NCBI GenBank assembly: GCA_964450495.1
Contig: CAYVFU010000010.1
Location: 11,352-75,351, forward strand
Direction of reading: 5' to 3'
Origin: CALFUK01 sp964450495
Lineage (GTDB): Bacteria > Bacteroidota > Bacteroidia > Chitinophagales > Saprospiraceae
Length of the DNA stretch: 64,000 nt
How positions within the stretch are numbered: position 1 is the stretch's first letter; every line of letters begins with the position of its first letter. The translations under genes and the position numbers were made by a program. Positions 35,126-44,837 of this stretch are shown here, piece by piece. The notes below the pieces were generated by a model that worked only from the letters and a program-made list of their open reading frames with translations, ran no database searches and was not told where the DNA came from.

Positions 35126-36313
35126 TTAGCCACGATAAATTTGAACACGAGCTCTACCTTGCTCAAAGTCCTTTACTTCAAAAAAGATAGGTCTGATGAC
35201 AATATTTCCTGAGTAATCAATAAAGCCAATTCCTCCTTGAGTCACGACTCTTGCCCTACCGTCTTTGAAATCCCAGTTAAGATCGAATATCGCAGGAATT
35301 TGTTCTTTACCTTCAGTGTTCAAATATCCCCATTTGTTGTTTTTCGAAAACACAGCAAAGCCTTCTGAAAAATTGAAAATTTGTTCATATGCTTCATTGG
35401 TTAATAATGATCCTTTATTATCTACTATGGAAATTCCTTTTTCTGTAGTTACTCGCCATTTACTCTCACCAGCAGCTTCGACTCGTTTCGTATCTGAATT
35501 AAATGTATGTGTAGCTTGTCCATCTTCAGTAATGAGTTGCCATTGTTGGTTGTTTTTTGCCGCAGCAAAAGAGTCTTGGAATTCAGTTAATTTTTCAAAT
35601 CCGGTGTCTACAATTTTATTCCCTTTGGTGTCAAATATAAAGTACTTGCCATCCTTTTTCGCACGGATATAACTATCGTCAATATAAATTTTATCATACT
35701 CCATCTCCATGACTCTCTCACCATTTTTATCAATCATGCCATATCGCTTTTCTCGTTGGATAATTGATAATTCACGTTTGAAGTCTTTGGCTCCGTCAAG
35801 ATAATCATTCAATAAAGTGTCACCATTGATGTTGATAAAGTTATAGCCTTGACCAGTTCTGACTCGGATTAAATTATCTAAGCAATCGTAAGCTGTGTCA
35901 AATCCCACCGAATTTAACTTTTTTCCTTGCTTATCAATAAACCAATATTTTTTATCAAAATCTTGCACTCTCGCAATGCCTTTTTTGAATGCATAGGCGG
36001 ATCTATATTCATGCTTGATGACTGTTTGTCCTAATTGGTCAATATAACCCCATTTCCCATCAAGATTGGTTGCTGCGAGATTTTCTGAAAATTCGCGAAC
36101 ACCGTCGTACAAGTCCTCTATCACCAATTGACCGTTAGTGTTGATGTATCCAAATTTCATATCAGGTCCGGCGTAATCGGCATAGAAAGCTTCTTCTTCT
36201 GAAACATCGGCCGACATCACATCTACCTCAGGCTGACTATCAGGTAAGCAAGAACTTAAAAGTAAAGTGAGGATACATAGAAACTTGAGCTTCTGTAACA
36301 TATTGTTAACCAT
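35126..36313 (-). CDS. WG-repeat lipoprotein
   Basis: A 395-aa lipoprotein with lipobox LLSSCLPDS (Cys22 from the first Met; the true start may be the second Met at residue 5). The rest is built of about eight WG (KWGYID-type) repeats: KWGYIDQLGQTVI, KYWFIDKQGKKLN, RYGMIDKNGERVM, KWGYLNTEGKEQIP and GIGFIDYSGNIVI. Such repeats form beta-rich binding surfaces in Bacteroidota; no enzyme activity is implied. It is divergent from the 178-aa secreted protein at 36364. Confidence 0.83.
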   Translation of the reverse strand: MVNNMLQKLKFLCILTLLLSSCLPDSQPEVDVMSADVSEEEAFYADYAGPDMKFGYINTNGQLVIEDLYDGVREFSENLAATNLDGKWGYIDQLGQTVIKHEYRSAYAFKKGIARVQDFDKKYWFIDKQGKKLNSVGFDTAYDCLDNLIRVRTGQGYNFININGDTLLNDYLDGAKDFKRELSIIQREKRYGMIDKNGERVMEMEYDKIYIDDSYIRAKKDGKYFIFDTKGNKIVDTGFEKLTEFQDSFAAAKNNQQWQLITEDGQATHTFNSDTKRVEAAGESKWRVTTEKGISIVDNKGSLLTNEAYEQIFNFSEGFAVFSKNNKWGYLNTEGKEQIPAIFDLNWDFKDGRARVVTQGGIGFIDYSGNIVIRPIFFEVKDFEQGRARVQIYRG

Positions 36314-36363
36314 ATTCTTCTATCAATACAAAACGATAAATGACTTATAATCGTTTATGGAGT

Positions 36364-36900
36364 ATGGACAAATATATATACTGTCTCATCTTATTTGCTA
36401 GTTCAATCAGTTTGTTTTCTCAAAATGAATATTTTGTCAATAAAGAAGCTGGTTTTCGCATTCAAGCACCAGGTGAATTTTTAGAAAAATTTCAGCAAAT
36501 TAGTACAGAAATTGGCATCATGGAAGTGTTTACATACTACCACCAACCTGATAGCGAAGACGCAAAGAATTTTTTATATCTCATCAATTACATTGAATAT
36601 CCAGAAGGTGCATTGCATCATGACAGTCTTGCCATAGTAGAAGATTTATTTGCTAAATCATTTGAAGAATTCAATATCTCTGTTAGTGGTAAGGTGATTT
36701 ACCAAACACCATTTTTAGATGACTCACCCCCGAATTCAATTTTTAGAGTAGAATACGATAACGGGTTTAATGTGGTAAAAGCCAAAATGCTTGTTCACGA
36801 GAATAAATTTTATTTCCTACAAGTGTTTACGACAAAACCACACAGTCTTAACAAAGACATAGATAAGTTTTTAGATTCGTTCACTTTGTATGCGGGATGA
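36364..36900 (+). CDS. Secreted hypothetical protein
   Basis: A 178-aa protein from the ATG at 36364, which begins a signal peptide (MDKYIYCLILFASSISLFS); an ATG eight codons upstream is possible. The mature part (EYFVNKEAGFRIQAPGEFLE ... FYFLQVFTTKPHSLNKDIDK ... FLDSFTL) has the layout of small periplasmic 'PsbP/MOG1-like' beta-sheet proteins, suggested only by pattern. The function is unknown. Its 3' end overlaps the convergent gene at 36881 by 20 nt. Confidence 0.65.
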   Translation: MDKYIYCLILFASSISLFSQNEYFVNKEAGFRIQAPGEFLEKFQQISTEIGIMEVFTYYHQPDSEDAKNFLYLINYIEYPEGALHHDSLAIVEDLFAKSFEEFNISVSGKVIYQTPFLDDSPPNSIFRVEYDNGFNVVKAKMLVHENKFYFLQVFTTKPHSLNKDIDKFLDSFTLYAG

Positions 36901-38662
36901 CCCAATTTAGTTTGTACAAATCGCCAGCTGATTCAATGTCATCACCTTCATTCATACCTAGTCCAAAGTAAAAGTCATTGTTAAAATACTCAAATGACCT
37001 TGCAAGATTAGTGCTTTTAAAATTGAATTCTTCTTTCCAACATTCAGGGTTAATTGTTGGCGCATCTGAACTATAGACATAATTTTTATAGTCTCCATTA
37101 ATTAATTTCTTATGGGCAAGTGCATAGAGTTTGCTGCCAATCAATAAAAGATCTTCACCAACAGCATCTGGTTCTGGAAACACAACTTCCTTTGCTTGAT
37201 CGTAAAGAGCTTCTTTTAAGTACATGCCTCTACTGTTGTTATATTGCTTGATGTATAAATTGTTATAGTTTTGATTTACAGAATAACTGCGCAAGGTATA
37301 GACTAATTTTCCTGATACCTCCACGGAAGTCTGGGGCCGTAAGATAGTATGGAATTTTATCGTGTCTTCTAGACTAGTTGTCATTGTATCGGCTGGAAAA
37401 AAGTGGTGGTGTTTCAATTGCTCAAATTCATTTGCGTGTGCACTCCAAGTTATTTCGTTATTCGTTATAGTGAAAAACTGAGCATCTTGTATGACGAGAT
37501 TTGGTGAATATATTTCATTAAACATCGCATTTGGTATGATTAATTGATCTTGATATGTCCATCCACCGAAAAACCAATTCCATCTTGCATTGATATACGG
37601 ATCAGCAAAAGCAAACTCGGATGTCAACATATCGGTTTGGTATACCGAGCCAGTCAATTGAAGTAGGCCACTGCATTCAGAGCTAAACTCTCCGGGACAT
37701 CTGGTATTACCCAAAAGATAATATTTATTATTGAATGGTATGATGTCTCTGACATGTGCCATTTTGTAGTCAAGAACTATCTCAGACACTTGTCCATTTT
37801 TAACCACGTTGTATTTTCGGGTATCTCCACCTCTTGGGTCGCTATTTGGTATGAAAAGGCTATCGGTAATAATTCTAAACTTTTCAATAGCTTCACTTTT
37901 AATAGAGCCATAAGCAATGAAACTGTCTAATTCATTATCCCAAGAGACTAAAGGAATAGGACCTGGATTGGTTGTCGTATTTCCAAAACCTAAAAAGATG
38001 CGATTTTCAAATAGCTGCAAATCCCAAATGTTCCTTTCTTTTTGTTGAAACCCAAGATCTCTCGGTACGTTACCTAACAACACAAGTTGATTTGTTTTTT
38101 CATTGTCTATCACCAGATCATCGCATTGATTAATTTCAATGTAAAATTCACTCCCAATACTTAAATCGAAAGGATGTTTTAAATATATATGATCTCCAGC
38201 TGAATAGCTTACACTACTATTGGTATTGATTATATGTTTACTGTCTATAGAAAGGAATGCCTGATAAGTGTCAGATTGCGCTATTCCATCTAAGACATTT
38301 GAGAATTGCTCAGAATATGACAGAGGACAAATTTCATCACATGTATGTTGTTCTTGACAACGTGCATTTTCATTGATTACTACTTCTGCGTTGCCTACTT
38401 GATCTAATATCAGTTCTGTTTTGAATCTAGGATTACCAAGAGCATATGCATCTACAGCTACCAATTTATTCTCTTGACCATTGTTTATTTGACAAGTTTC
38501 GCTTGGTGGAATGGTGCATTCAACCAAAAGAGTGCTTCCATTGAAAGAAAAAATAGCAACAACACAATCACTATTGTTATGGATGGAAATGGCCTGCGAA
38601 ATACTGGGTTTAACGATGGATATAAGCAGAAAAAATAAGTAAAACCTCATGTGGCTTTTCAT
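36881..38662 (-). CDS. Secreted hypothetical protein with 3-coathanger-like motif
   Basis: A 593-aa exported protein with an N-terminal signal peptide (MRFYLFFLLISIVKPSISQ, beginning at the fifth residue; the annotated first Met is four codons earlier). Near residues 140-185, SVSYSAGDHIYLKHPFDLSI with GSEFYIEINQC follows the AG-x-I-x-L-x-PGF-x-GS-x-F-x-A-x-I-x-C pattern of 3-coathanger stack domains; the same motif occurs in the GH26 protein at 55327. Residues 190-590 look like a repeated beta-structure (propeller-like) with no known active site. No T9SS domain was seen at the C-terminus. It overlaps the convergent gene by 20 nt. Confidence 0.65.
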   Translation of the reverse strand: MKSHMRFYLFFLLISIVKPSISQAISIHNNSDCVVAIFSFNGSTLLVECTIPPSETCQINNGQENKLVAVDAYALGNPRFKTELILDQVGNAEVVINENARCQEQHTCDEICPLSYSEQFSNVLDGIAQSDTYQAFLSIDSKHIINTNSSVSYSAGDHIYLKHPFDLSIGSEFYIEINQCDDLVIDNEKTNQLVLLGNVPRDLGFQQKERNIWDLQLFENRIFLGFGNTTTNPGPIPLVSWDNELDSFIAYGSIKSEAIEKFRIITDSLFIPNSDPRGGDTRKYNVVKNGQVSEIVLDYKMAHVRDIIPFNNKYYLLGNTRCPGEFSSECSGLLQLTGSVYQTDMLTSEFAFADPYINARWNWFFGGWTYQDQLIIPNAMFNEIYSPNLVIQDAQFFTITNNEITWSAHANEFEQLKHHHFFPADTMTTSLEDTIKFHTILRPQTSVEVSGKLVYTLRSYSVNQNYNNLYIKQYNNSRGMYLKEALYDQAKEVVFPEPDAVGEDLLLIGSKLYALAHKKLINGDYKNYVYSSDAPTINPECWKEEFNFKSTNLARSFEYFNNDFYFGLGMNEGDDIESAGDLYKLNWVIPHTK

Positions 38663-38973
38663 CCTGCAAAGGAATCATTTATTTAACGTAAACACAAGAC
38701 GAAATTATACTAATTGAAACCCATTGGAGACATTCTGATTGTTTTATAATTCCATTTACGATGTCGTAAAATGCTCTCCTGTAATTGTGCGCTATATTTT
38801 ATTGCTTTGATAATGCTCTGTAGAAAATAGCAATTTCAAACTCAATCAGACATTATGTTATTCTTGAATATAATGATGTAACCAATAGTTTGTGCAAGTT
38901 TGTATACTCTGTAATGAAATTTGCAATACCATTACTCAAAATACCTATATTCGGCTTTAGCTAATATAATGAT
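38663..38973. other. Intergenic interval upstream of coaD
   Basis: A 311-nt A/T-rich interval between the divergent 593-aa gene and coaD. A weak candidate -7 box for coaD, TATATTCG (one mismatch), lies near 38946. Nothing else was recognised. Confidence 0.4.
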
Positions 38974-39435
38974 ATGAAGAATTGTGTTTTTCCGGGATCC
39001 TTTGACCCAATAACTAAAGGGCATGTAGATTTGATTGACAGAGCGTACCCCCTTTTTGATAAAATATTTGTAGCCGTTGGTCAGAACTCTGTAAAGAATA
39101 GTTTGTTTTCTTTAGAGCAGCGTATGGAATGGTTAGAAGAAGTGTTTAAAGATTATGAAAAAGTTGAGGTAGGACAGTTTGTTGGGTTAACAGTCAATTA
39201 TTGTATGGAAGTTGGCGCACAGTATTTATTAAGAGGATTGAGAAATGCGTCTGATTTTGACTACGAAAAAACAATCTCTCAGCTTAACAACATTATCGGT
39301 AAAAATGTAGAAACTGTATTTTTTATAAGTCGGCCTGAGTATTCTCATTTTAGTTCGACAATCGTAAGAGAAATCATAAAAGGTAAAGGTGATTATAAAC
39401 AATTTGTTCCTAATAATATTGAAATAAATCTATGA
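38974..39435 (+). CDS. coaD: Phosphopantetheine adenylyltransferase
   Basis: A 153-aa enzyme of the penultimate step of coenzyme A synthesis (4'-phosphopantetheine + ATP to dephospho-CoA). The nucleotidyltransferase motif GSFDPITKGHVDLI with the T/HxGH element, LLRGLRNASDFDYE, and the C-terminal YSHFSSTIVREI (ISSTxxR signature) are intact. The length is normal. The stop overlaps the next ATG (ATGA, 39432-39435), so it is translationally coupled to pruA. Confidence 0.96.
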   Translation: MKNCVFPGSFDPITKGHVDLIDRAYPLFDKIFVAVGQNSVKNSLFSLEQRMEWLEEVFKDYEKVEVGQFVGLTVNYCMEVGAQYLLRGLRNASDFDYEKTISQLNNIIGKNVETVFFISRPEYSHFSSTIVREIIKGKGDYKQFVPNNIEINL

Positions 39436-41063
39436 ATAATACAAATCCAAGTGTGCCGATTCCAAAAAATGAAACAGTCTTATCTTATAAGCCAGGAAGC
39501 AAAGAAAGAGAAGACGTCAAAGCGGCTTATGATGAGTTAAAAAACAAGCAATTGGATATTCCAATGACTATAGGTGGCAGGAAAGTGTTCACTCGAAAGA
39601 AAATGCCTATCTCTCCACCGCATGACCACAAATACATTATTGGGACATTTTCTCAAGGGTCAAAAAAACATGTAAAAGACGCAATACAAGCGGCATTAGA
39701 TGCTAAAGCCAATTGGGAAGCTACACCATGGGAAGAACGAGCAGCGGTATTTTTAAGAGCTGCTGATTTATTGTGTGGGCCGTTTAGAGCTAAAATGAAT
39801 GCTGCAACAATGCTCTGTCAAAGTAAAAATGTCTACCAGGCTGAGATTGATGCGGTAGCTGAAATGGCAGATTTTTTCAGATTTAATGCACAGTACATGA
39901 CTGACATGTTTAAGATTCAGCCAGAAAGTGCAAAAGGGATATGGAATAGATTAGAGTATAGGCCACTCGAAGGATTTATCTTTGCGTTGACACCATTTAA
40001 TTTTACATCGATAGCAGCTAATCTGTGTGCTGCACCAGCAATGCTGGGAAACACAGTTGTTTGGAAACCAGCGGATTCTCAGATTTATTCTGCAGCTGTT
40101 ATAGTTGAATTGTTTGAAGCAGCAGGATTGCCACCTGGCGTGATTAATTTAATTTTTACCGACGGACCAGAGACTGGTGATGTTATATTTTCGCATCCTG
40201 AATTTGCTGGCCTTCATTTTACTGGTAGTACAGGTGTGTTTAAGCATCTATGGAAAACTATCGGTAATAATATAAATGTGTATAAAAGCTATCCAAGAAT
40301 CGTGGGAGAGACTGGAGGGAAGGATTTTGTTGTGGCTCACAAATCAGCGAAAGCGGATGAACTAGCTGTAGCATTAGTCAGAGGCGCATTTGAATATCAA
40401 GGTCAAAAGTGTTCTGCAGCATCAAGAGCATATGTACCAAAATCTTTATGGACTGATGTCAAGGCTAAGATGCGTCAGTGCTTAAAAGACATAAAAATGG
40501 GATCTCCAGAAGATTTCCAAAATTTTATAAATGCTGTTATTGATGAAAAAGCGTTTGATAAGATAAGTGGCTATATCAAAAAAGCCAGTAAAGCAAAAGA
40601 AGCTAAGATTATCTTTGGTGGTAAATACGATAAGTCAAAAGGCTATTTCATTGAACCAACAGTTATAGAAACAAAAAATCCGCAGTATCTCACCATGTGT
40701 GAAGAAATTTTTGGCCCAGTCTTGACCGTCTATGTATATAAAGATGACCAATATGCGGAAATACTTGATGTCGTTAATGAAACGTCACCTTATGCTCTAA
40801 CTGGAGCTGTCTTTGCTACAGATAGACTAGCAGTAGAAATAGCTCATATCAAACTCCGACATGCAGCTGGTAATTTTTATGTCAACGACAAACCTACAGG
40901 TGCCGTGGTTGGACAACAACCATTTGGTGGCGCTAGAGCTTCGGGAACAAATGATAAGGCTGGTTCGATTTTAAACTTGTTTAGATGGGTAAGCCCAAGA
41001 ACAATCAAGGAAAATTTTAACCCGCCTTCAAACTATAGATATCCGTTTATGGAGGAATCTTAA
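39432..41063 (+). CDS. pruA: L-glutamate gamma-semialdehyde (1-pyrroline-5-carboxylate) dehydrogenase
   Basis: A 543-aa aldehyde dehydrogenase that oxidises glutamate-5-semialdehyde to glutamate in proline breakdown, with NAD. The family is shown by EGFIFALTPFNFTSIAANLC, the catalytic Cys in YQGQKCSAASR, the general-base Glu in RIVGETGGKDF, and FGPVLTVYVY / PFGGARASGTNDKAGS near the end, all typical of the eukaryote-like P5CDH group. It overlaps coaD by 4 nt. The proline dehydrogenase gene is not in the window. Confidence 0.93.
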   Translation: MNNTNPSVPIPKNETVLSYKPGSKEREDVKAAYDELKNKQLDIPMTIGGRKVFTRKKMPISPPHDHKYIIGTFSQGSKKHVKDAIQAALDAKANWEATPWEERAAVFLRAADLLCGPFRAKMNAATMLCQSKNVYQAEIDAVAEMADFFRFNAQYMTDMFKIQPESAKGIWNRLEYRPLEGFIFALTPFNFTSIAANLCAAPAMLGNTVVWKPADSQIYSAAVIVELFEAAGLPPGVINLIFTDGPETGDVIFSHPEFAGLHFTGSTGVFKHLWKTIGNNINVYKSYPRIVGETGGKDFVVAHKSAKADELAVALVRGAFEYQGQKCSAASRAYVPKSLWTDVKAKMRQCLKDIKMGSPEDFQNFINAVIDEKAFDKISGYIKKASKAKEAKIIFGGKYDKSKGYFIEPTVIETKNPQYLTMCEEIFGPVLTVYVYKDDQYAEILDVVNETSPYALTGAVFATDRLAVEIAHIKLRHAAGNFYVNDKPTGAVVGQQPFGGARASGTNDKAGSILNLFRWVSPRTIKENFNPPSNYRYPFMEES

Positions 41064-41225
41064 ACCAAAAAATGGGCTTATTTTATTTATTGCTTTATCC
41101 TGTTGATTCGTCTGCTGTGTGATACTTTTCTATAGCTATACTCAAGTTATTCTAGTATATTTAGTAGCTAAATTAAGACAATACAGATGCTTTAACGAGC
41201 TCTGCTAATTCGTTAATGTCACACA

Positions 41226-42611
41226 ATGAATCATCTAAAATCACTACTCTTTATTTTTTGCTGTTTTCTAACTGTGTTGATCTCTTGTGGTAAAAATGAT
41301 CTCATCGATACGCCTATTGTCGAGCAGGAAACAGAAGTAGAACAAATAGAGATAGACGAAAACGCAAATTACCTAAATGAAAAGTCAGATTACATATTTG
41401 ATGATGATAAGCTATTGACATTTAATCTAAACTTATCTTCCACCGCATTATCAAAAATAGATTCAAATCCTGCGGCAGAGGAATATGTAGAAGGTAGTTT
41501 GACCTTCGAAGGAGAGACGGTACAGAAAGTCGGTATTAGATATAAAGGTTCCATCGGTTCTTTCGTAGGTTGTTTATCAAATAGAGACTGGGCCAATCCC
41601 TCTGGATTTAAAACTTGTACGAAGCTTTCCATGAAAATAAAAATGAATTGGCAAAACAGTGACGATACATTTTTTGGTCTAAAAAAATTACAGTTCCATT
41701 CCATGAATAATGACGATTCCCAATTAAGAGAGCGATTAGGGTATAGGTTGTTTAGAGAAATGGGTGTTCCTGCTCCGAGAAGTGTTCATGCTAGACTGTT
41801 CATCAATGGAAAATATGTTGGTTTGTTTGCTTTGACAGAACAAATTGATGGCAGATTTACAAAGCAAAATTTTGAAGACGGCAATGGTAATTTATATAAA
41901 GAAATATGGCCCCTAAGAGATAATGGTCAGCCTTACCTGTCAGGTGAATACACTGATGCACTCAAAACAAATGAAGATGAAAATCCTTCAGTGGAACAAA
42001 TGATGAATTTTGCACAGGAATTAGCTGAAGCAGGCGAAGAAGACTTGAAAAGTGTTGTCGAAAAATGGATGGATATAGAAGAGATAATGTCATACATTGT
42101 AGTTGACAGGGCAATCAGAAATGACGATGGTATTTACCATTGGTATTGTAATGCTAATGAATGTACCAATCATAATTTTTATTGGTATGAAAATCCTATT
42201 GATGAAACGATGCACCTTATCCCATGGGATTTGGACAATGCGTTTGAAAATATATCATACGATTCTAATCCTGTAACACCCGTTGCAGATGATTGGAATC
42301 AAATAAGGAATGAATGTCAACCCTTTGGTTATGGTATTTTTTTGTTCCCTCAACGATCTGCTTCTTGCGATAAATTAATGAGATCATGGACATTCTTCGA
42401 AGATGACTACAATAGAATAGCTTCTGAATTTAAGCAAAGTTATTTTTCAGAGTCAATCATTAATGGTTGGATTGACAAGTGGTCTGACCAAATTCGAGAA
42501 GCGACAAAAGAAGCTAGTGAATTGCACGGAGATGCAATAACAATGCAACGATGGGAAAGGTATATAATTACGCTTAAATCTGATATGGACTTTGCTCGTA
42601 CTAAGTTGTAG
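41226..42611 (+). CDS. CotH kinase-like lipoprotein
   Basis: A 461-aa lipoprotein (lipobox LISCGKND, Cys21). The central part matches CotH: KLSMKIKMNWQNSDDTFFGL, KKLQFHSMNNDDSQLRERLG, LFREMGVPAPRSVHARLFIN followed by GKYVGLFALTEQID, and later LIPWDLDNAFEN, where Asp residues bind metal/ATP in characterised CotH kinases. CotH proteins are atypical secreted protein kinases known from Bacillus spore coats and Rhizopus invasins. In Bacteroidota the substrate is unknown. It lies 162 nt after pruA and may have its own promoter; a TATATTTA box is at 41156. Confidence 0.85.
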   Translation: MNHLKSLLFIFCCFLTVLISCGKNDLIDTPIVEQETEVEQIEIDENANYLNEKSDYIFDDDKLLTFNLNLSSTALSKIDSNPAAEEYVEGSLTFEGETVQKVGIRYKGSIGSFVGCLSNRDWANPSGFKTCTKLSMKIKMNWQNSDDTFFGLKKLQFHSMNNDDSQLRERLGYRLFREMGVPAPRSVHARLFINGKYVGLFALTEQIDGRFTKQNFEDGNGNLYKEIWPLRDNGQPYLSGEYTDALKTNEDENPSVEQMMNFAQELAEAGEEDLKSVVEKWMDIEEIMSYIVVDRAIRNDDGIYHWYCNANECTNHNFYWYENPIDETMHLIPWDLDNAFENISYDSNPVTPVADDWNQIRNECQPFGYGIFLFPQRSASCDKLMRSWTFFEDDYNRIASEFKQSYFSESIINGWIDKWSDQIREATKEASELHGDAITMQRWERYIITLKSDMDFARTKL

Positions 42612-42739
42612 CTTTTACGGTGATATCAATTCTATTGATTGGGTATTTAAGTCTCACAACTGTTTTTAAAATTCAGTTAAAATCTCTCACAAAGCAACCA
42701 TGACAGCTCTTCTACAGTTATAGTACTAAATAGTCGTTT

Positions 42740-43459
42740 ATGAGAATTATACTCCTACTTTCACTTGCATTAAGCATAAGCATTTCACCTAGTTATAGTC
42801 AATTTGGAAAATTATTAGATAAAGCTAAGTCTGTACTTAATACTGATGAAGGTGGTTTGGACATTGGTGGTGGTCTCAAAGAGGCGCTTCAAGTTGGAGT
42901 TAATGATGCTGTCACTTCTCTTTCTCAAGAAAATGGATATTTGAATAGCCCATTCAAGGTGTTAATTCCTGAAGATGCACAGAAAGTTGTGTCAACAGTT
43001 TCCAAAATTCCGGGGTTTACAAATGTAGAAACTGATCTTATCAATAAAATGAATGAGGCAGCTGAATTGGCAGCTAAGAAGGCCGGACCAATATTTCTTG
43101 ATGCTATAAAACAAATGACAATCAAGGACGCAACAAACATCCTGATGGGAGAACAAGATGCAGCAACAAAATATCTAGAAGGGACTTCTCGAGAAGCTTT
43201 GTATGCAGAGTTTATGCCCGTCATTCAAAACGCTTTGGATGAGGTTGATGCACGATCTCTTTGGACAAAAGCAGTATCTGCGTACAACAAGGTTCCATTC
43301 CAAAAGAAATTAAATCCAGATTTAGACGATCATGTAAACAGTAAAGCACTAGATGGAATGTTCGGCTTAGTAAAAGAAAAAGAAGAAGGCATTAGAAGTG
43401 ATGTTGGTTTGCGAACAAGTCCTTTATTACAAGAAGTATTCGCCAAGCAAGATAACTAG
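42740..43459 (+). CDS. DUF4197 family exported protein
   Basis: A 239-aa protein with a signal peptide (MRIILLLSLALSISISPSYS). The rest fits DUF4197: LKEALQVGVNDAVTSLSQEN, NSPFKVLIPE, FLDAIKQMTIKDATNILMGE, TKYLEGTSREALYAEFMPVI and DHVNSKALDGMFGLVKEKEE. The family is periplasmic, helical and of unknown function, found widely in Gram-negatives. It stands alone, convergent with the outer-membrane protein at 43503 (43 nt). Confidence 0.88.
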   Translation: MRIILLLSLALSISISPSYSQFGKLLDKAKSVLNTDEGGLDIGGGLKEALQVGVNDAVTSLSQENGYLNSPFKVLIPEDAQKVVSTVSKIPGFTNVETDLINKMNEAAELAAKKAGPIFLDAIKQMTIKDATNILMGEQDAATKYLEGTSREALYAEFMPVIQNALDEVDARSLWTKAVSAYNKVPFQKKLNPDLDDHVNSKALDGMFGLVKEKEEGIRSDVGLRTSPLLQEVFAKQDN

Positions 43460-43502
43460 TCAGTAGGTGTATCTCCTCAGAGAAAAACTAAAAAAAAATA
43501 TT

Positions 43503-44738
43503 TCAGAATCTTGGATTTACCACACTGTTGTTTTGCGTGCCAAACCTGTAGCTAAATCCTAGGTAGGTATAATAGGTATAATCAGTATCTAATTGTATCG
43601 CCTGCAGTAAAATGTCTTCATCACTAAATTCAGTTTTGGCTATATTGATTCTATCTTTTACAAAAGCAAAATAACCACCAAAGTTAAGTCTCAATCCTTT
43701 AACTAAGTTGAGCTCAATATCAGGGTTCAGTTCAAGACTAAATTGTGACAGGTTATGCAAGAATTGTTCTGCTCTTGCAAATATGTTAATGTTTCCCCAT
43801 TTCTGAGTTTGGTTAAATTCGACATCAATTCCATGACGAATAACTGTTTCTTTCAATTTTTCATAAATGGTTTGTTCTGTATAGTCAAAGTATTCTGGTC
43901 CAACCGAATATAGGATACTAAATCGTCGTGTGCTATTTTCAGAATAAGGATAAATATTATACTCAATAGCAGGCTTTAGTTCTAATTCAAAGTCAGTATT
44001 TCCAAAAGTCGAAGAACCAGCTTCTACTTCAGCACCTATCGATATGTGATCATTTACGCTTTTCACGTAAAGTACACTATTGTTGTTGCGTGTTATTGTG
44101 GTACTTACTTTTTCACCGTCACTCAACGTAAAACTAGATCGTTCATAATTATGCCATGATCTGATTCTTAGTTTTGTTTGATTAGTTATTTTTGAAGCAG
44201 ATACAAATCCTGTTACATCTGAAGTTTGAAAACTTGATTCTCCATTTATATAGGCATTACCTCTTATGCTAATAGACCAATTTTTCCATGGATCTTTAGC
44301 TACTTCTTGATTGTCTTCTTCCGTGTTACTTGTTTTAACGCTGTAATCAAGTTGATCAATTAAATCAGTTTGAATGACAAAGGGTAAAATTCCTTTTTTT
44401 AAATTTTTTAAAAATTGTTCTCGAGCATCTGAGTCTGAGACATTAGCCTGTCTATAAAATTGTATCGTGTCAATAGTACCTTCAAATCTATCCTGACCAG
44501 TTATAATAAATTGAATTTCTCTTGATCCTCCACTAGCAGATTGATCTGTGGCTAGGACAAAAACATCTGCTGCCTGTCTGTCTTGAACGTAATTGACAAA
44601 AGTCATTTCCTGTTTAATGTATACCATGTCACATCTGGTGTTGCAATCTATAAACAAGTTTGGTCTATCTGTAAGGGATTGTGCTATTAGTGGCAGTTGT
44701 AGCCATATAGTTAGGAAGAGGAGGCTATAGTATTTCAT
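43503..44738 (-). CDS. Outer-membrane beta-barrel protein, uncharacterised
   Basis: A 411-aa exported protein (signal peptide to LIAQ, residue 20). The N-terminal part (LFIDCNTRCDMVYIKQEMTF, then VNYVQDRQAADVFVLATDQ) is a conserved opening of a Bacteroidota family that I have seen only as hypothetical. The C-terminal two thirds alternate polar and aromatic residues (ELNLVKGLRLNFGGYFAFVK, TYYTYLGFSYRFGTQ) and end in a beta-strand, typical of a barrel. The two nearby Cys residues (CNTRC) may form a disulphide. The role is unknown. Confidence 0.7.
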   Translation of the reverse strand: MKYYSLLFLTIWLQLPLIAQSLTDRPNLFIDCNTRCDMVYIKQEMTFVNYVQDRQAADVFVLATDQSASGGSREIQFIITGQDRFEGTIDTIQFYRQANVSDSDAREQFLKNLKKGILPFVIQTDLIDQLDYSVKTSNTEEDNQEVAKDPWKNWSISIRGNAYINGESSFQTSDVTGFVSASKITNQTKLRIRSWHNYERSSFTLSDGEKVSTTITRNNNSVLYVKSVNDHISIGAEVEAGSSTFGNTDFELELKPAIEYNIYPYSENSTRRFSILYSVGPEYFDYTEQTIYEKLKETVIRHGIDVEFNQTQKWGNINIFARAEQFLHNLSQFSLELNPDIELNLVKGLRLNFGGYFAFVKDRINIAKTEFSDEDILLQAIQLDTDYTYYTYLGFSYRFGTQNNSVVNPRF

Positions 44739-44837
44739 ACTAACTAATAAACGATTATTTGAGAATAGGAGTATATTAAAAGTGCATTTATAAGAAATCC
44801 AATAATAAATTTTAAAATGAGCGACGACTATGGCTTC

